Assembly (NCBI GenBank): GCA_017551725.1
Contig: JAFZKY010000063.1
Span: 1-64,000, forward strand
Length of the DNA stretch: 64,000 bases
DNA from: Bacteroidales bacterium
GTDB lineage: Bacteria > Bacteroidota > Bacteroidia > Bacteroidales > WCHB1-69
Reading direction: 5' to 3'
Under the pieces are notes generated by a model that was not told the DNA's origin, did no database searches, and worked only from the letters and a program-made list of their open reading frames with translations. Position 1 is the first letter of the stretch; every line of letters begins with the position of its first letter. Made by a program: the position numbers and the translations under genes. Shown here one piece after another: positions 35,933 through 47,145 of the stretch.

Positions 35933-38900
35933 ATGTATAATATAAAACAACGCCGGGGATTGCGATACGGGCTTACCATTTGGCTTGCCCTGTGGCTGGT
36001 TGCCTCTGTTTTCGGGCAGTCGCCGGTGGACACCATACCCATCTCCGGACAGCGCACCATACAAGGCTGTTCGGGTTACATTGTCCCAAAAACGGATGCC
36101 AACGGCTATTGCATCACCAACAACAACGGCTCCATCACCATAAATCCGCCATCCGGTTGTGGCGTGCACTTGGAAGGTTCATACATCATCACAAATTTCT
36201 ACTATGGGACCGAATTCAAAGACCACATCTACATCTACAATGGAACCTCTACCACATCGCCTTTGTTGGCGAACATGACCGATGCCGGGTATGTGAATGT
36301 CACCTCCACGGGTCCGATGACGATACGGTTCACCACAAACAGCATATTCCAATACAACGGTTTCCAATTAGAGTATAGTTGCGTGGCCGGATGTGCCTGC
36401 GAAAACAATTATCCATTGACCTTTTCCTGGGACAATGACACCTTGACGGTAGAATGGTTGCCCACCCAATCTGGAATCTCTACTGGTTACACACTGGAAT
36501 ATGGTCCCGACGGCTTCACGCCAGGGACGGGAACCATTGTCACCGGCATCACCGAACCGCGCTACCGAATTGTCGGTCTGCCTTCTAAGACCAAATACGA
36601 CTTCAGTCTCACCTACCCCTGCTCTGGTCCTTCTCAACCGGTGACTGATTCCTACACCATACCCGAAGCCGCTTTATGCATTGACATGCGGGAGTTGAAC
36701 CGTCCTAATATCACCTGTACCTACGGGGGATACGGGAATAACGGCAATCCCTACGAGCACAACGGCATTTCATCAAGCCATCACTCTGTGGTCATGCATC
36801 AGAGTTATGATCCTTACACAGGTGGTCTGCTCCGAATGATTCCTGACGGAGAAACCTACTCCGTCAAGTTGGGCAACGCCATGCCGGCAGAAAGCGAGAG
36901 CATCTCCTACACATACACGGTAGATACCGCCGTGGCCGACATAATCCTGCTGAAATATGCGGCTGTAATGGAAAACCCTGGTCACCCAGTTTCTTTACAA
37001 CCCCGCTTTGACATGGAGATTCTGGACCAAAACGGACAGATTGTCGATCCCAACTGCGGGCAGGCTCAATTCATATCCAGCCAGTCTTTAGGTTGGAACG
37101 AATTCCATTATCGTTCGGCACAATCCATCTACAACGGCACACAAGCTCGATACAAACCACTGCACATTGTGTTGTGGAAAGACTGGACCAATATCGGGTT
37201 CAACATATCAGCCTATCACGGACAGCAGATCACCATCCGTCTGACCAACCGCGACTGTGGTGAGGGTGCCCATTGGGCTTTTGCTTATTTCAACCTGGGG
37301 TGTATGAAACAGAAATTAACGGTGGAGCAATGCGGCGATGCGGCTACCAATACTTTCACCGCACCTGCCGGATTCAACTACAACTGGTACTACACGGACA
37401 ACCCGGGCACGATTATCGGGACGGGGCAATCCATCACGGTGCCCGTAGATCCCACAAAGACACTTGTCTGCGAGGTCTCGGACTTGGAAGGCCAAGGCTG
37501 CGGCTTCCAACTACAGGGCGTTCTCAACCCAATCGTACCTGAATCCGCCTTCACTATTGAGCGAGACTCCTGCAGCCGCCATTACACCTTCTACAACAAC
37601 AGCATCATCTCCAACGGCACCTCCACGCCATATGCCACCGCGTGCGAGACGGCCTACTGGAATTTCGGTGACGGCACCACATCCCAGGATTACAACACCT
37701 CACACACATACGCCCAACCGGGCACCTACATCGTGTCCTTGGTCAGCGGCATGAATAGGGATGCCTGTTTGGACACGCTCCGACAAACACTCGTCGTGCC
37801 CGTGGACACCACTGAATACTGGGACACTGCCTGCGTAGTTTACAGCTGGAACGACGAGGTCTATCTGTCCTCCGGCGACTATGTCCAGCATCTCACGCGC
37901 CTAGGTCGCCAGTGTGACTCTGTGGTCACATTGCATCTCACCATCTATCCGGCATTTGAGCATCAGGACACCCTCTCCCTTTGCGGCAGCGATTTGCCCT
38001 ACACATACGGAGACACGGTTTTCCCCATTGAGACCAGAAGCGGAAACTATCCCATCATGTTCCGTTCCATACACGGATGCGACAGCCTCATCCATCTGGC
38101 TCTCACCGTAAACCCACCCTACACCACCCGCGACACCATAGCCGCCTGTCCATCCTTGTTGGCCAACGGCATCGCCTACGGTGACAGTCTGCTCACCTCC
38201 GCCGGCGACCACCCCGTGCGGTTTACCAGCGTACCCGGCTGCGACTCCACCGTGGTGGTCACCATCCTTCCTCTATCCAACACTTTTGACACCGTACGGG
38301 TGGACACCTGCGACACATACACCTGGATCAACGGGCGCACCTACACGCATAGCACTACTGACACATTCATTCTCGCCAACACCCAAGGTTGCGACTCCAT
38401 TATCACACTTCTGCTCACCATCCGTCATTCGACTACTGGCATTGATTCCATAACCGCCTGCGGCTCATACCGTTGGATCAACGACAGTGTTTACACCGCC
38501 AGCACCAACACGCCCACCGTCACGCTGACAAATGCTGCCCGCTGCGACTCCGTTGTAACCCTGCATCTGACCATCCACCCGGTATATGAGCACAACGACA
38601 CCGTCACGCTCTGCGGCAGCGACCTGCCCTTCACGTATGGGGATACCATTTTCCCCATTGAGACAAGGACAAGCGACCATCACATTCTTTTCCACTCCCA
38701 GCAGGACTGCGATTCCACCATCCATTTGCATCTGGTGGTAAACCCACCCTACAGCACCCGCGACACGTTGTCGGTATGCCAAAGCCTGTTGGGCAATGGC
38801 GTTCAATATGGTGACAGTCTGCTCACAACTGCCGGCACCGTGCCGGTGCATTTCCTCAGCGGGCAGCAATGCGACTCCACCGTATGGGTAACCTTGCTGC

Positions 38901-41900
38901 TGCCCGCCGAAACCTACGACACGGTGCGCGTGGACACTTGCGACGCATACACCTGGATCAACGGACACACCCACACGCAAAGTGCCATCGACACGGCCAT
39001 CCTCACCAACGCCAACGGATGCGACTCCATCGTCACGCTGTTGCTCAACATCCGCCATTCTACTTCAAGTGTGGACTCCATTGTCGCCTGCGGCTTCTAC
39101 ACCTGGATTGACGACAGCACCTACACTATGAGCACCAATATGCCCACCTTCACGCTGACAAACTCCGAAAGGTGTGACTCCGTCGTCACGCTGCACCTCA
39201 CCATACATCCCGAATACCTAAACAACGACATCCTGCATCTATGCCGCAACGAACTACCCTATCGTTATAGCGAACGGCTCACCATTCCCGCTAATGCCAT
39301 CTCAAACCGTTACACATTCAGGGACAGCACCCGATTCGGTTGCGACAGCATCACCGTGGTCAATGTTTTCATCCATGAGAATCCTCATGAGCACCAATAC
39401 CTGACTCTTCCCGACAGCGCACTGCCCCATTATTACCAACCTTTGGACACCATCTTCGAAGTAGGCACCCATTCCGGGAACCACATATCCCATTACACCG
39501 CCGACTCATATCCCTACTGTGATTCCGTAATGGAGTTGCACCTCACCATTGAGTTGTGGGCGGAAACGTACACGGGCATCAACACCCAATGTGATCCCGA
39601 TGCGCAGCATCCTTGCAACGGATGGGCCTCCGTAAACGTGCGGGGAGGACTTCCACCCTACAGATACCTGTGGGATGACCCGCTGCATCAGACAACGGAC
39701 ACGGCCTTCAACCTCTGCGAAGGAGACTATCACGTGACGATAACGGACTCTTTAGGGGCTGTTCTTGTCAAGATGTGCCATGTCAGCAATTACGTTTCCG
39801 ACACGTCGGTTGTATATGACACTATCGGGACAAGCCAGATTCCATACGTGTATCACGGTTATATTTTCCAACAGCCTGTCAACAACACCCTTCTCACCAT
39901 CCAAAACAGTCAAGGATGCGACAGTCTCGTGCTCTATTCGCTCTACATACGGCCTAACGACACCCTTATTTCGGCCTGCACGCTGTGCAATGACTTCCCT
40001 GTTGAATACGAAGGGCACACCATTTATCATGCAGGGTTGACAACAGACTCCGTTCTTCAGGCCAACCATTCCTATCTCATCCGACTGTTTCAGGTGGACA
40101 CCTTCCATACGCCGAGGAGCATTGTGTACGACACCGCCTGCGCCCCGTACATCTGGAACGGACATTCCTACACGGAAAGCGGCATCTACCGGGATACCTT
40201 GTTGGGAGCGAACAACTGCGACAGTATCGTCACGTTGCGATTGACCATCATCGACTTTCCGAATCCCATCAACAACATCCTGTTGCCGGACATCTGTGTG
40301 GGCGACACAGGTTTCATCACCATCGGGCATAATCCGAACAACAACATCTATATTGCCACCGAAGAGGATGCGAGCGTGAGCCTGAGCACCTCCACCTTCC
40401 TGCCGGACGGCAGAGATTGCGGCAACGGATGCTCGTACCAGTCGGCCATACACTTCAACAATTTCCCTGCAAGCTCCATCATCCGCGATGTAAACGACAT
40501 CCGCTACGTAAGGCTCAATTTGGAACACACCTTCGCCGGCGACCTTTACATCAAGATATCTTGTCCAAACGGGCAAAATGCCGATATCCTCCGGTTTTCC
40601 AGAACAACCAATAATGAGTATGACAGTCCGTGCATTCAAAACATCGGTATCGCACATCGAGGTTGGCAGCCAGCAACCAACGGACAAACAAACGCAAGTC
40701 AAAATACGTACTTTGGTTCGCCAGAAACAACAGACAACACGAATTATCCCTGCAACACGAATCTAAACCCGCCCGGTACGGGATGGAATTACTGCTGGTC
40801 AAACAACATCAACCAAGGTTACCAATACGGGAACACCAATTCGCCCGATGATGATTTAATTTACAGATCTGCCAATGTGCAAACATCGGGGTGGTTTTTC
40901 TCCACTCAACGTTTCCGAGCCTCAGATGTAACTAATGGCACCCACTTCTACAAACCAGATCAATCATTCCAAGCGCTCGTCGGGTGTCCACTGAACGGAG
41001 ACTGGACCATCGAAATCATTGATGGTTTGACGCAAGACAATGGATATCTCTTCAGTTGGGAGTTGGCGTTGAATCCCGAATTGCTGAACGTGCCCCACCG
41101 GCCCATCGACAGCACCACACTGACGGGTCTGTGGAGTAGCCGGGTGAACGACTCCACTTATCAGGTGACACCACCCGCCACCATCACCCACGACACCATT
41201 GTGAACTACCTCATCTCCGTATTCAGCGACCACGGCTGCCATTTCGACACCATCGTCAGCATCCATTACAAAGCCCCCAAGACCACGGAACTGTACGACA
41301 CCATTTGTCGTAACGACCTGCCGTACAACTGGTCAATCCATCACGTCATGGACACGGGCTCGTTCATTTTGACGAGCGCTACCATGCAGGCGGCCAACGG
41401 CTGCGACAGCACCGCCATTCTGCACTTGACGGTACTTGACACCACCAGCAGTGTGGTCACAGAGCAAATTGGCGCACAGCAGCTGCCGCACGCCTTCAAC
41501 GGATGCTGGTTCCAATACGCAGTCACCGACACCGTCATCATCATTGAAAACCATCTTGGCTGCGACAGCCTCATCCACTACACTTTACAAATTTACAACA
41601 ACACCTCGGAAGATCATGACACCATCGTCTGCCGGGAGGTTCTTCCCATGCTTTGGCACGGGCATCTTTTCACCCTGACGGACACGGTAGCGGCAGACAC
41701 AAACCTCAACGCCAACCATTCGTATCACATCACAAGATACCATGTGCGCTTCCATCCCGTCATGTCGAGTGCGCTCACCCATCCGCTGGCCGACATCTGC
41801 GCAGGGCATACTGACAGCATCCGCATCGGCACCAGCCCGCAAGCCGACATCCAGCTATCTTACGCCGGCACAAACGATTCCATCCCGGTCATCACGAGCA

Positions 41901-44893
41901 TCACGGCGGACGGACGGTGGCTTTCGGGCAACGACAGCATATACACCATCACGCCGGCATCCGGCTTGTCACGCGACACCACTGTCATCTACCAATTCCA
42001 TGCCGTCAACAGCCTTGGTTGTACCCTTGACAACAACTTTACTGTGCAGATGACGACCTCCATTACCGTCTTCCGCACCGACACATTCTGTTACGGGGTT
42101 CTGCCTTACATTCATTTGAACGACACCATCCGCACGCCGGGCACCCATACGCTGACGCCGGAACTGCATCCAGGCATTGGCGGAGGATGTGACACACTCC
42201 TAACCACGATACTCACTATCCTGGACTCCATCAACCCCATTGCTTCGGTCAACATCCCGGACATCTGCGCAGGCGACACCGCCTTGATCACCATCAGCTA
42301 TGATGCAAACGCGGAAATACGCATCCATCAGCCCAACAACACCATTTACTTCCCCGAGCCCATCTTCCTGCCCGATGATTTGAATTGTCCGCCTTACGGC
42401 AACATCTACCATTCGCAACTCCTGATCACCAACGCGCAACCGGGAGCGACCATTCGCAATGTGAATGACATCCGTTTCGTACGTTTGAAGATTGAGCACT
42501 CTGCCATTGAAGATTTGCGCATCAACATTCAATGTCCCAACGGGAACAGCGCCAAAATCCTTCCCAATCGGCAGACGGAAGGTTGGCCCGGGCAAGACCC
42601 GAGAGGCAACAACTCCCCGTTCCAGAACATAGGGCGCATCAACATGGGGGTGGCCAACCGCATCCAGGAAGTCAACAACTGCAACCCTTCCGACAATCCT
42701 ATCGGCATACCTTGGAATTATGCGTGGTCGAACAACACCGATCAAGGGTACAGCTATGCAGGTGGCACTTTCGGGTATCTTTACGAGATCCCCAACATAC
42801 ACTTCTCGCCCAATCCGCTTTGGGACAACAGTTACAACCAGGGCACTTACTCCTACAAGGTGGACTCCTCCGACGTGCAGGCCGGCACCCAATTTTATCA
42901 CCCGAAAGAATCATTCCAACAGCTCGTCGGATGCCCTGTAAACGGCACATGGCAGATTGAAGTTGAAGACAAAGAACAAAATGACAATGGATACCTGACG
43001 GAATGGGAACTCTCTCTGGCCCCCGACCTGTTCTCCACCACCGTTTATTCCATTGTACAGAAACGGCTGATCGGTCCTTGGGTGCAGACACTGTCGGACA
43101 GCGTGTTCCAAGTGACACCGCCCATAACCCTGCCGAACGACACCACCATAATGTATCAGCTGACCACCCTCAACGAATTTGGTTGTCGTTACGACACGCT
43201 GATCGCCTTGCATTTCAAGACACCGCATTACAGCAACGACACCATCACTGCTTGCGACTCCCTCCGTTGGAACGACTCCACCTACACCACGAGCGGTGAC
43301 TACAGCATCGTCCAGACAGGATACAACGGTTGCGACAGCACCGCTTATCTCCACCTGACACTTATGCAGAGTCTGCGCGACACCATACGGGACACCATCT
43401 GCGTCGGCAATCCATACGTGCGGCACGGCTTCAACCTGACAGCGACGGAAACGGCCAACACCGGGACATTTACCTACACAAGACGTCATAGTAATGCCGA
43501 TGCCTGCGACAGCATCATCACTCTGCTACTGAAGGTGAACGACTACCCCACCCTCGTCACCTGCGGCGACACGGTCATCCTTCTCGGCGGAAGTGCCGCC
43601 CTCTGGGTGACGGGGGCAGACTCCTGCAAATGGACGCCCAGCGAGACGCTATCATCCGCCTTCACCTTGCAGACCACGGCCACACCCACCCAGTCCACCC
43701 TTTATCATGTCATCGGCTACAACTGGAACTGCAGCAGTCATGACAGCGTGCAGGTGCTCATCAACCGCGACCTCGACACCAGCATCTGCCGGGGAGCGCT
43801 GCCCATCGTGTGGAACGGCATCACCTTCACCGACACTCTGCCCAAATCGACTATCCTGTTCAACCCCAATGGCTTGGACGATGCCATCACCATGCACATC
43901 AACTATTATCCCACGCAGAGCACCACCGTGGCAGACACCGTGGTGGAGAACCTGCTCCCCGCCAATTGCAACGGCATCCTGTTCCACCATAATACGGACA
44001 CTCTCTTCACGCTTACCGACCGGCACGGCTGCGACAGTCTCGTCCACTACTCGTTACGGGTGCTCTGGAACAGTGCCGACACCCTCACCGACCAGACCTG
44101 CCAAAACGAGCTGCCCTTCATCTGGCAGGACACCGCCTTGTACGAGAGTTGCACCATCGCGAAAAAGCTACAGGCGGCCGACGGCACCGACAGCGTCATC
44201 GTCTTCATCCTGACGGTCCACAACAGCTACGACACCACGATCACCGGCCATTTGTGCGAGGGCGACGAATATCACACAAACGGGTTCGACATCTATGCCC
44301 AGGAGACGCTGCGGGCGGACACGCTGCAACGCATGAGGCAGATGCAGACCATTGATGGCTGCGATTCCATTATCCGGCTGAAGGTGAGCGTCACCCACGC
44401 ACACCCCGTTATCACGCCCCTGATCGGGGACTACTGCTACGGAGCTTACGAAATACTAAGTGTGGATGATATCTTCTCGGACTATTTGTGGAGCACCGGG
44501 GAGACCACACCAAGCATCACGGTGACCTCTCCAGGCGAATACACCGTGACGGTCATCAAGGACAACTGCAGCGGAAACGCCCATTTCCGCATCTCGCCCT
44601 GCGTTTTCACCATCTATCTGCCCAACGCCATCACCCCCAGCCTTCTTGACGGGAACAACGATTACTTCTGCTTGGACGAGCGGGCACAAAATCTGATTGA
44701 CGGCGAGCAATTCAACATCCGGATATTCAACCGCTGGGGTGACCTCGTATTCTACTCCAACGACAAAGCCTTCAAATGGGACGGATCGTTCAACGGGAAA
44801 ATCTTCTACAATAATGTATATGTGTATAAGATAACCTGTTTTGACAAAAATGGCGATCGCCACGTCCTGAAAGGAACCATCACGGTATTGTGA
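35933..44893 (+). CDS. Giant T9SS type B surface protein with CUB-like, PKD and P-domain-like modules
   Basis: 2986 residues. The signal peptide ends near residue 29 (ASVFGQ). A CUB-like domain follows (about 42-150, CSGYIVP, NFYYGTEFKDHIYIYNG). Next come a fibronectin III-like domain (about 160-245), a lectin-like region, and a PKD domain (about 560-615, YWNFGDGTTS, SHTYAQPGTYIVSLVSG). About 20 units ending in the pattern GCDS(I/V)(V)TLxLTI run from 625 to 2880. Some are organised as a four-unit super-repeat of about 190 residues. Two proprotein-convertase P-domain-like modules interrupt them (about 1440-1716 and 2100-2366; VNDIRYVRLN, GCPLNGDWTIEI). The last 90 residues are a CHU_C/gliding-motility-associated type B sorting domain (YLPNAITP, FNIRIFNRWGDLVF, WDGSFNG). 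Likely a surface adhesin. Confidence 0.9.
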   Translation: MYNIKQRRGLRYGLTIWLALWLVASVFGQSPVDTIPISGQRTIQGCSGYIVPKTDANGYCITNNNGSITINPPSGCGVHLEGSYIITNFYYGTEFKDHIYIYNGTSTTSPLLANMTDAGYVNVTSTGPMTIRFTTNSIFQYNGFQLEYSCVAGCACENNYPLTFSWDNDTLTVEWLPTQSGISTGYTLEYGPDGFTPGTGTIVTGITEPRYRIVGLPSKTKYDFSLTYPCSGPSQPVTDSYTIPEAALCIDMRELNRPNITCTYGGYGNNGNPYEHNGISSSHHSVVMHQSYDPYTGGLLRMIPDGETYSVKLGNAMPAESESISYTYTVDTAVADIILLKYAAVMENPGHPVSLQPRFDMEILDQNGQIVDPNCGQAQFISSQSLGWNEFHYRSAQSIYNGTQARYKPLHIVLWKDWTNIGFNISAYHGQQITIRLTNRDCGEGAHWAFAYFNLGCMKQKLTVEQCGDAATNTFTAPAGFNYNWYYTDNPGTIIGTGQSITVPVDPTKTLVCEVSDLEGQGCGFQLQGVLNPIVPESAFTIERDSCSRHYTFYNNSIISNGTSTPYATACETAYWNFGDGTTSQDYNTSHTYAQPGTYIVSLVSGMNRDACLDTLRQTLVVPVDTTEYWDTACVVYSWNDEVYLSSGDYVQHLTRLGRQCDSVVTLHLTIYPAFEHQDTLSLCGSDLPYTYGDTVFPIETRSGNYPIMFRSIHGCDSLIHLALTVNPPYTTRDTIAACPSLLANGIAYGDSLLTSAGDHPVRFTSVPGCDSTVVVTILPLSNTFDTVRVDTCDTYTWINGRTYTHSTTDTFILANTQGCDSIITLLLTIRHSTTGIDSITACGSYRWINDSVYTASTNTPTVTLTNAARCDSVVTLHLTIHPVYEHNDTVTLCGSDLPFTYGDTIFPIETRTSDHHILFHSQQDCDSTIHLHLVVNPPYSTRDTLSVCQSLLGNGVQYGDSLLTTAGTVPVHFLSGQQCDSTVWVTLLLPAETYDTVRVDTCDAYTWINGHTHTQSAIDTAILTNANGCDSIVTLLLNIRHSTSSVDSIVACGFYTWIDDSTYTMSTNMPTFTLTNSERCDSVVTLHLTIHPEYLNNDILHLCRNELPYRYSERLTIPANAISNRYTFRDSTRFGCDSITVVNVFIHENPHEHQYLTLPDSALPHYYQPLDTIFEVGTHSGNHISHYTADSYPYCDSVMELHLTIELWAETYTGINTQCDPDAQHPCNGWASVNVRGGLPPYRYLWDDPLHQTTDTAFNLCEGDYHVTITDSLGAVLVKMCHVSNYVSDTSVVYDTIGTSQIPYVYHGYIFQQPVNNTLLTIQNSQGCDSLVLYSLYIRPNDTLISACTLCNDFPVEYEGHTIYHAGLTTDSVLQANHSYLIRLFQVDTFHTPRSIVYDTACAPYIWNGHSYTESGIYRDTLLGANNCDSIVTLRLTIIDFPNPINNILLPDICVGDTGFITIGHNPNNNIYIATEEDASVSLSTSTFLPDGRDCGNGCSYQSAIHFNNFPASSIIRDVNDIRYVRLNLEHTFAGDLYIKISCPNGQNADILRFSRTTNNEYDSPCIQNIGIAHRGWQPATNGQTNASQNTYFGSPETTDNTNYPCNTNLNPPGTGWNYCWSNNINQGYQYGNTNSPDDDLIYRSANVQTSGWFFSTQRFRASDVTNGTHFYKPDQSFQALVGCPLNGDWTIEIIDGLTQDNGYLFSWELALNPELLNVPHRPIDSTTLTGLWSSRVNDSTYQVTPPATITHDTIVNYLISVFSDHGCHFDTIVSIHYKAPKTTELYDTICRNDLPYNWSIHHVMDTGSFILTSATMQAANGCDSTAILHLTVLDTTSSVVTEQIGAQQLPHAFNGCWFQYAVTDTVIIIENHLGCDSLIHYTLQIYNNTSEDHDTIVCREVLPMLWHGHLFTLTDTVAADTNLNANHSYHITRYHVRFHPVMSSALTHPLADICAGHTDSIRIGTSPQADIQLSYAGTNDSIPVITSITADGRWLSGNDSIYTITPASGLSRDTTVIYQFHAVNSLGCTLDNNFTVQMTTSITVFRTDTFCYGVLPYIHLNDTIRTPGTHTLTPELHPGIGGGCDTLLTTILTILDSINPIASVNIPDICAGDTALITISYDANAEIRIHQPNNTIYFPEPIFLPDDLNCPPYGNIYHSQLLITNAQPGATIRNVNDIRFVRLKIEHSAIEDLRINIQCPNGNSAKILPNRQTEGWPGQDPRGNNSPFQNIGRINMGVANRIQEVNNCNPSDNPIGIPWNYAWSNNTDQGYSYAGGTFGYLYEIPNIHFSPNPLWDNSYNQGTYSYKVDSSDVQAGTQFYHPKESFQQLVGCPVNGTWQIEVEDKEQNDNGYLTEWELSLAPDLFSTTVYSIVQKRLIGPWVQTLSDSVFQVTPPITLPNDTTIMYQLTTLNEFGCRYDTLIALHFKTPHYSNDTITACDSLRWNDSTYTTSGDYSIVQTGYNGCDSTAYLHLTLMQSLRDTIRDTICVGNPYVRHGFNLTATETANTGTFTYTRRHSNADACDSIITLLLKVNDYPTLVTCGDTVILLGGSAALWVTGADSCKWTPSETLSSAFTLQTTATPTQSTLYHVIGYNWNCSSHDSVQVLINRDLDTSICRGALPIVWNGITFTDTLPKSTILFNPNGLDDAITMHINYYPTQSTTVADTVVENLLPANCNGILFHHNTDTLFTLTDRHGCDSLVHYSLRVLWNSADTLTDQTCQNELPFIWQDTALYESCTIAKKLQAADGTDSVIVFILTVHNSYDTTITGHLCEGDEYHTNGFDIYAQETLRADTLQRMRQMQTIDGCDSIIRLKVSVTHAHPVITPLIGDYCYGAYEILSVDDIFSDYLWSTGETTPSITVTSPGEYTVTVIKDNCSGNAHFRISPCVFTIYLPNAITPSLLDGNNDYFCLDERAQNLIDGEQFNIRIFNRWGDLVFYSNDKAFKWDGSFNGKIFYNNVYVYKITCFDKNGDRHVLKGTITVL

Positions 44894-44899
44894 TAGGAG

Positions 44900-45097
44900 T
44901 TAAAAACCTTCACATATTGTGTTCATCAGCTCATACAAATACGCAGGACTTTGCACGTACAATTCGCCCTCTTCATCTTGCAAGACATTCAGCAATGGTG
45001 AGTTATACATCTTTTCCATAGCCTGTTCAATGCTATAATTTGTATCCTCCATCACATATTTCACCAACTCACTTAACACATAGTTGGTAAGATACAT
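44900..45097 (-). CDS. Small conserved-looking protein of unknown function (65 aa)
   Basis: A single small gene on the minus strand between two plus-strand genes. The product is acidic and helical and ends ELYVQSPAYLYELMNTICEGF. The pattern of a helical N-terminal half, then NSPLLNVLQDEEGELYVQSPAYLYE, resembles small proteins of about 60-70 residues common in anaerobes that are often found beside toxin-antitoxin genes; I cannot name the family. The frame stays open for 14 codons upstream of the ATG but without another ATG. No clear -7 element was found. Codon-level coherence makes it more convincing than chance. Confidence 0.55.
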   Translation of the reverse strand: MYLTNYVLSELVKYVMEDTNYSIEQAMEKMYNSPLLNVLQDEEGELYVQSPAYLYELMNTICEGF

Positions 45098-45242
45098 CGC
45101 GATCTGATGATGTGTAATCGTCTCAACACTTAATTTTTAAACCCAACAAATCAATATCCACATTATTTTCAAATGCAAAAACACAAAAAATCTTAGTGGG
45201 AGAATATCTGACACTCCACTTATTTTTATAAAAGAAAAGATG

Positions 45243-45250
45243 TATTTTTG
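45243..45250 (+). promoter_or_regulatory. -7 element TATTTTTG
   Basis: TATTTTTGC matches TAnnTTTG, 25 bases ahead of the ATG at 45275. Confidence 0.65.
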
Positions 45251-45274
45251 CAGCGTTATCTTGAATAAAATAAA

Positions 45275-47119
45275 ATGAACCACATCCATTATAAAGAGCA
45301 GTGGCACACGGCAAGGAAATTCATCCTTCCCCTGCTGCTGGCGTTCACCTTGTTGGCTTGCAAGCAGATACGCAGCGAGCGGGAACCGCATTGGTTCAAG
45401 CAGAACTATGCATCGTTCAACAACAAGGAATACATCGAATATTTCACCCAACGGGTAACAGATTCGATACCGGACATGCTTTATGGGGACATCATCCAGG
45501 ACTTCTATCAGAAAAACGGAATGCCCATCTGGACAATCAACGGGTTCCAGGAGCATAAAATCGACACCATGCTTCACTATTTCGGTCAGGCGTGGCAGCA
45601 CGGCATCGGATGCAACTATTTCCAACACGACAGCATAGCATCCCTCATTGCCGGATTGCGCGAAAACCGCGTCAAAGATGGCGAGCTCATGCCCACACTC
45701 TTCCACTTGGAGATGATGCTCACGGAAAATTACCTGCGTTATGCCAATGCCCTCGCCTTCGGGGCCACCGACCCCAAGGTGGTGAACGGTGGCAAGTGGC
45801 TATACAAAAACCAATATGCCGATTCGCTCTTCCTTTACAACACATTAGTTTCCAGTGAAAACCTTCCAAAATCATTGCGGGTTATGCAGCCCAATATGGA
45901 GTTATACGCCCTCCTGCAAGAAGAGCTATGTCGTCTGCATGACTTGAAAGACACGGCCTTCACGCGCATCCCGCAGATGCGCGTGCGCCAGGGACAGACC
46001 AACCATCACCTGCCGAAGGTGTGCCAACGCCTCCGTCTCACCGGCGAACTTCCCAACAACTTTCCCGACACCACCCTGCTGACATCGGAACTGCTGGCCG
46101 GCATCAATCTGTTCCGCAGCGACAACGCCATCCCGCAAAGCGACTCATTAGACAAAGAAACCATCGAGAAACTGAACCGTCCCATTGCCTACTACCAGAA
46201 CCGGATTGCCGCCAACCTTGAGCGGTTGCGCTGGAAAGTCATTCCCGAAAAGGGCGAGAACCGCATCGAGGTCAACCTGCCCGACTTCACGCTGCAGGCC
46301 TTCCTGAGCGACACGGTGGCCTTCAAAACACGGATATGTTGCGGGAAAACACAAGCCCCGGGCGAAGGACGCAAACGACACGGCATGATCATGGCCTACA
46401 AGGCCGAAACACCCCTGATGCACGGCGAGATCAACCGCATCATCCTGAACCCGGAATGGAACATCCCGTACGACATCATCAAAAACGAGTACCTGTCGAA
46501 GCTGCGTAAAAACAACATGGCGGTCATCAAACGCGAGCACCTCTACGTCATGAAAGGCGGCAAGCAGGTCGTACCGGATTCCATCGACTGGAACAAGGTC
46601 AGCTACAACAACATCCCCTACCGGCTGATACAGTCGTCGGGGCGATATAATGCCCTGGGGCGCATCAAGTTCGATTTCCCCAACACCGAGTCTGTCTATC
46701 TGCACGACACCAACAACAAGGGGGCCTTCAACCGCCGCAAGCGGACCTTCAGTCACGGGTGTGTGCGCGTGGACAACCCCTTCGGACTGGCCGATGTCAT
46801 TTACAAGCTGAACAATTACGACAGTCTCACCATCGAAAAATACGCCATCATCGTGGGTAACGCCCCCACATCGAAAGAGGGCGAGAAATTCTTAGAGGAG
46901 ATGCAGAAACGGGACTCCATACGGTACGAGCGCCTCACCGACAGCGAACGTCAGTTCTACCGCAAGCTGAAGCCCACCGGCATCACCCTGAAAAAGAAAA
47001 TGCCCCTTTACATCGAATATTTCACCTGTTTCGTGCGGGAGGACGGACGCATCCAATATCGGGAGGACATCTACTACAAGGACGACAATATCTTGAAGAA
47101 AACCGCCAACAAACTCTAA
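45275..47119 (+). CDS. YcbB/LdtD-type L,D-transpeptidase lipoprotein
   Basis: 614 residues. The N-terminus has a hydrophobic segment ending in the lipobox LLAC (C29), so it is probably a lipoprotein facing the periplasm. The order matches the large YcbB class: an N-terminal scaffold region (YQKNGMPIWTINGFQEHKIDTMLHYF, about 70-100), a peptidoglycan-binding-like stretch (about 235-300), then the YkuD catalytic domain (about 335-535). The catalytic motif is SHGCVRVDNP with C496 as nucleophile. These enzymes form 3-3 (mDAP-mDAP) cross-links or attach proteins to peptidoglycan. The following macrodomain gene is 26 bp downstream on the same strand. Confidence 0.92.
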   Translation: MNHIHYKEQWHTARKFILPLLLAFTLLACKQIRSEREPHWFKQNYASFNNKEYIEYFTQRVTDSIPDMLYGDIIQDFYQKNGMPIWTINGFQEHKIDTMLHYFGQAWQHGIGCNYFQHDSIASLIAGLRENRVKDGELMPTLFHLEMMLTENYLRYANALAFGATDPKVVNGGKWLYKNQYADSLFLYNTLVSSENLPKSLRVMQPNMELYALLQEELCRLHDLKDTAFTRIPQMRVRQGQTNHHLPKVCQRLRLTGELPNNFPDTTLLTSELLAGINLFRSDNAIPQSDSLDKETIEKLNRPIAYYQNRIAANLERLRWKVIPEKGENRIEVNLPDFTLQAFLSDTVAFKTRICCGKTQAPGEGRKRHGMIMAYKAETPLMHGEINRIILNPEWNIPYDIIKNEYLSKLRKNNMAVIKREHLYVMKGGKQVVPDSIDWNKVSYNNIPYRLIQSSGRYNALGRIKFDFPNTESVYLHDTNNKGAFNRRKRTFSHGCVRVDNPFGLADVIYKLNNYDSLTIEKYAIIVGNAPTSKEGEKFLEEMQKRDSIRYERLTDSERQFYRKLKPTGITLKKKMPLYIEYFTCFVREDGRIQYREDIYYKDDNILKKTANKL

Positions 47120-47145
47120 TCCACTATTTTCATTTTCAGAACACT

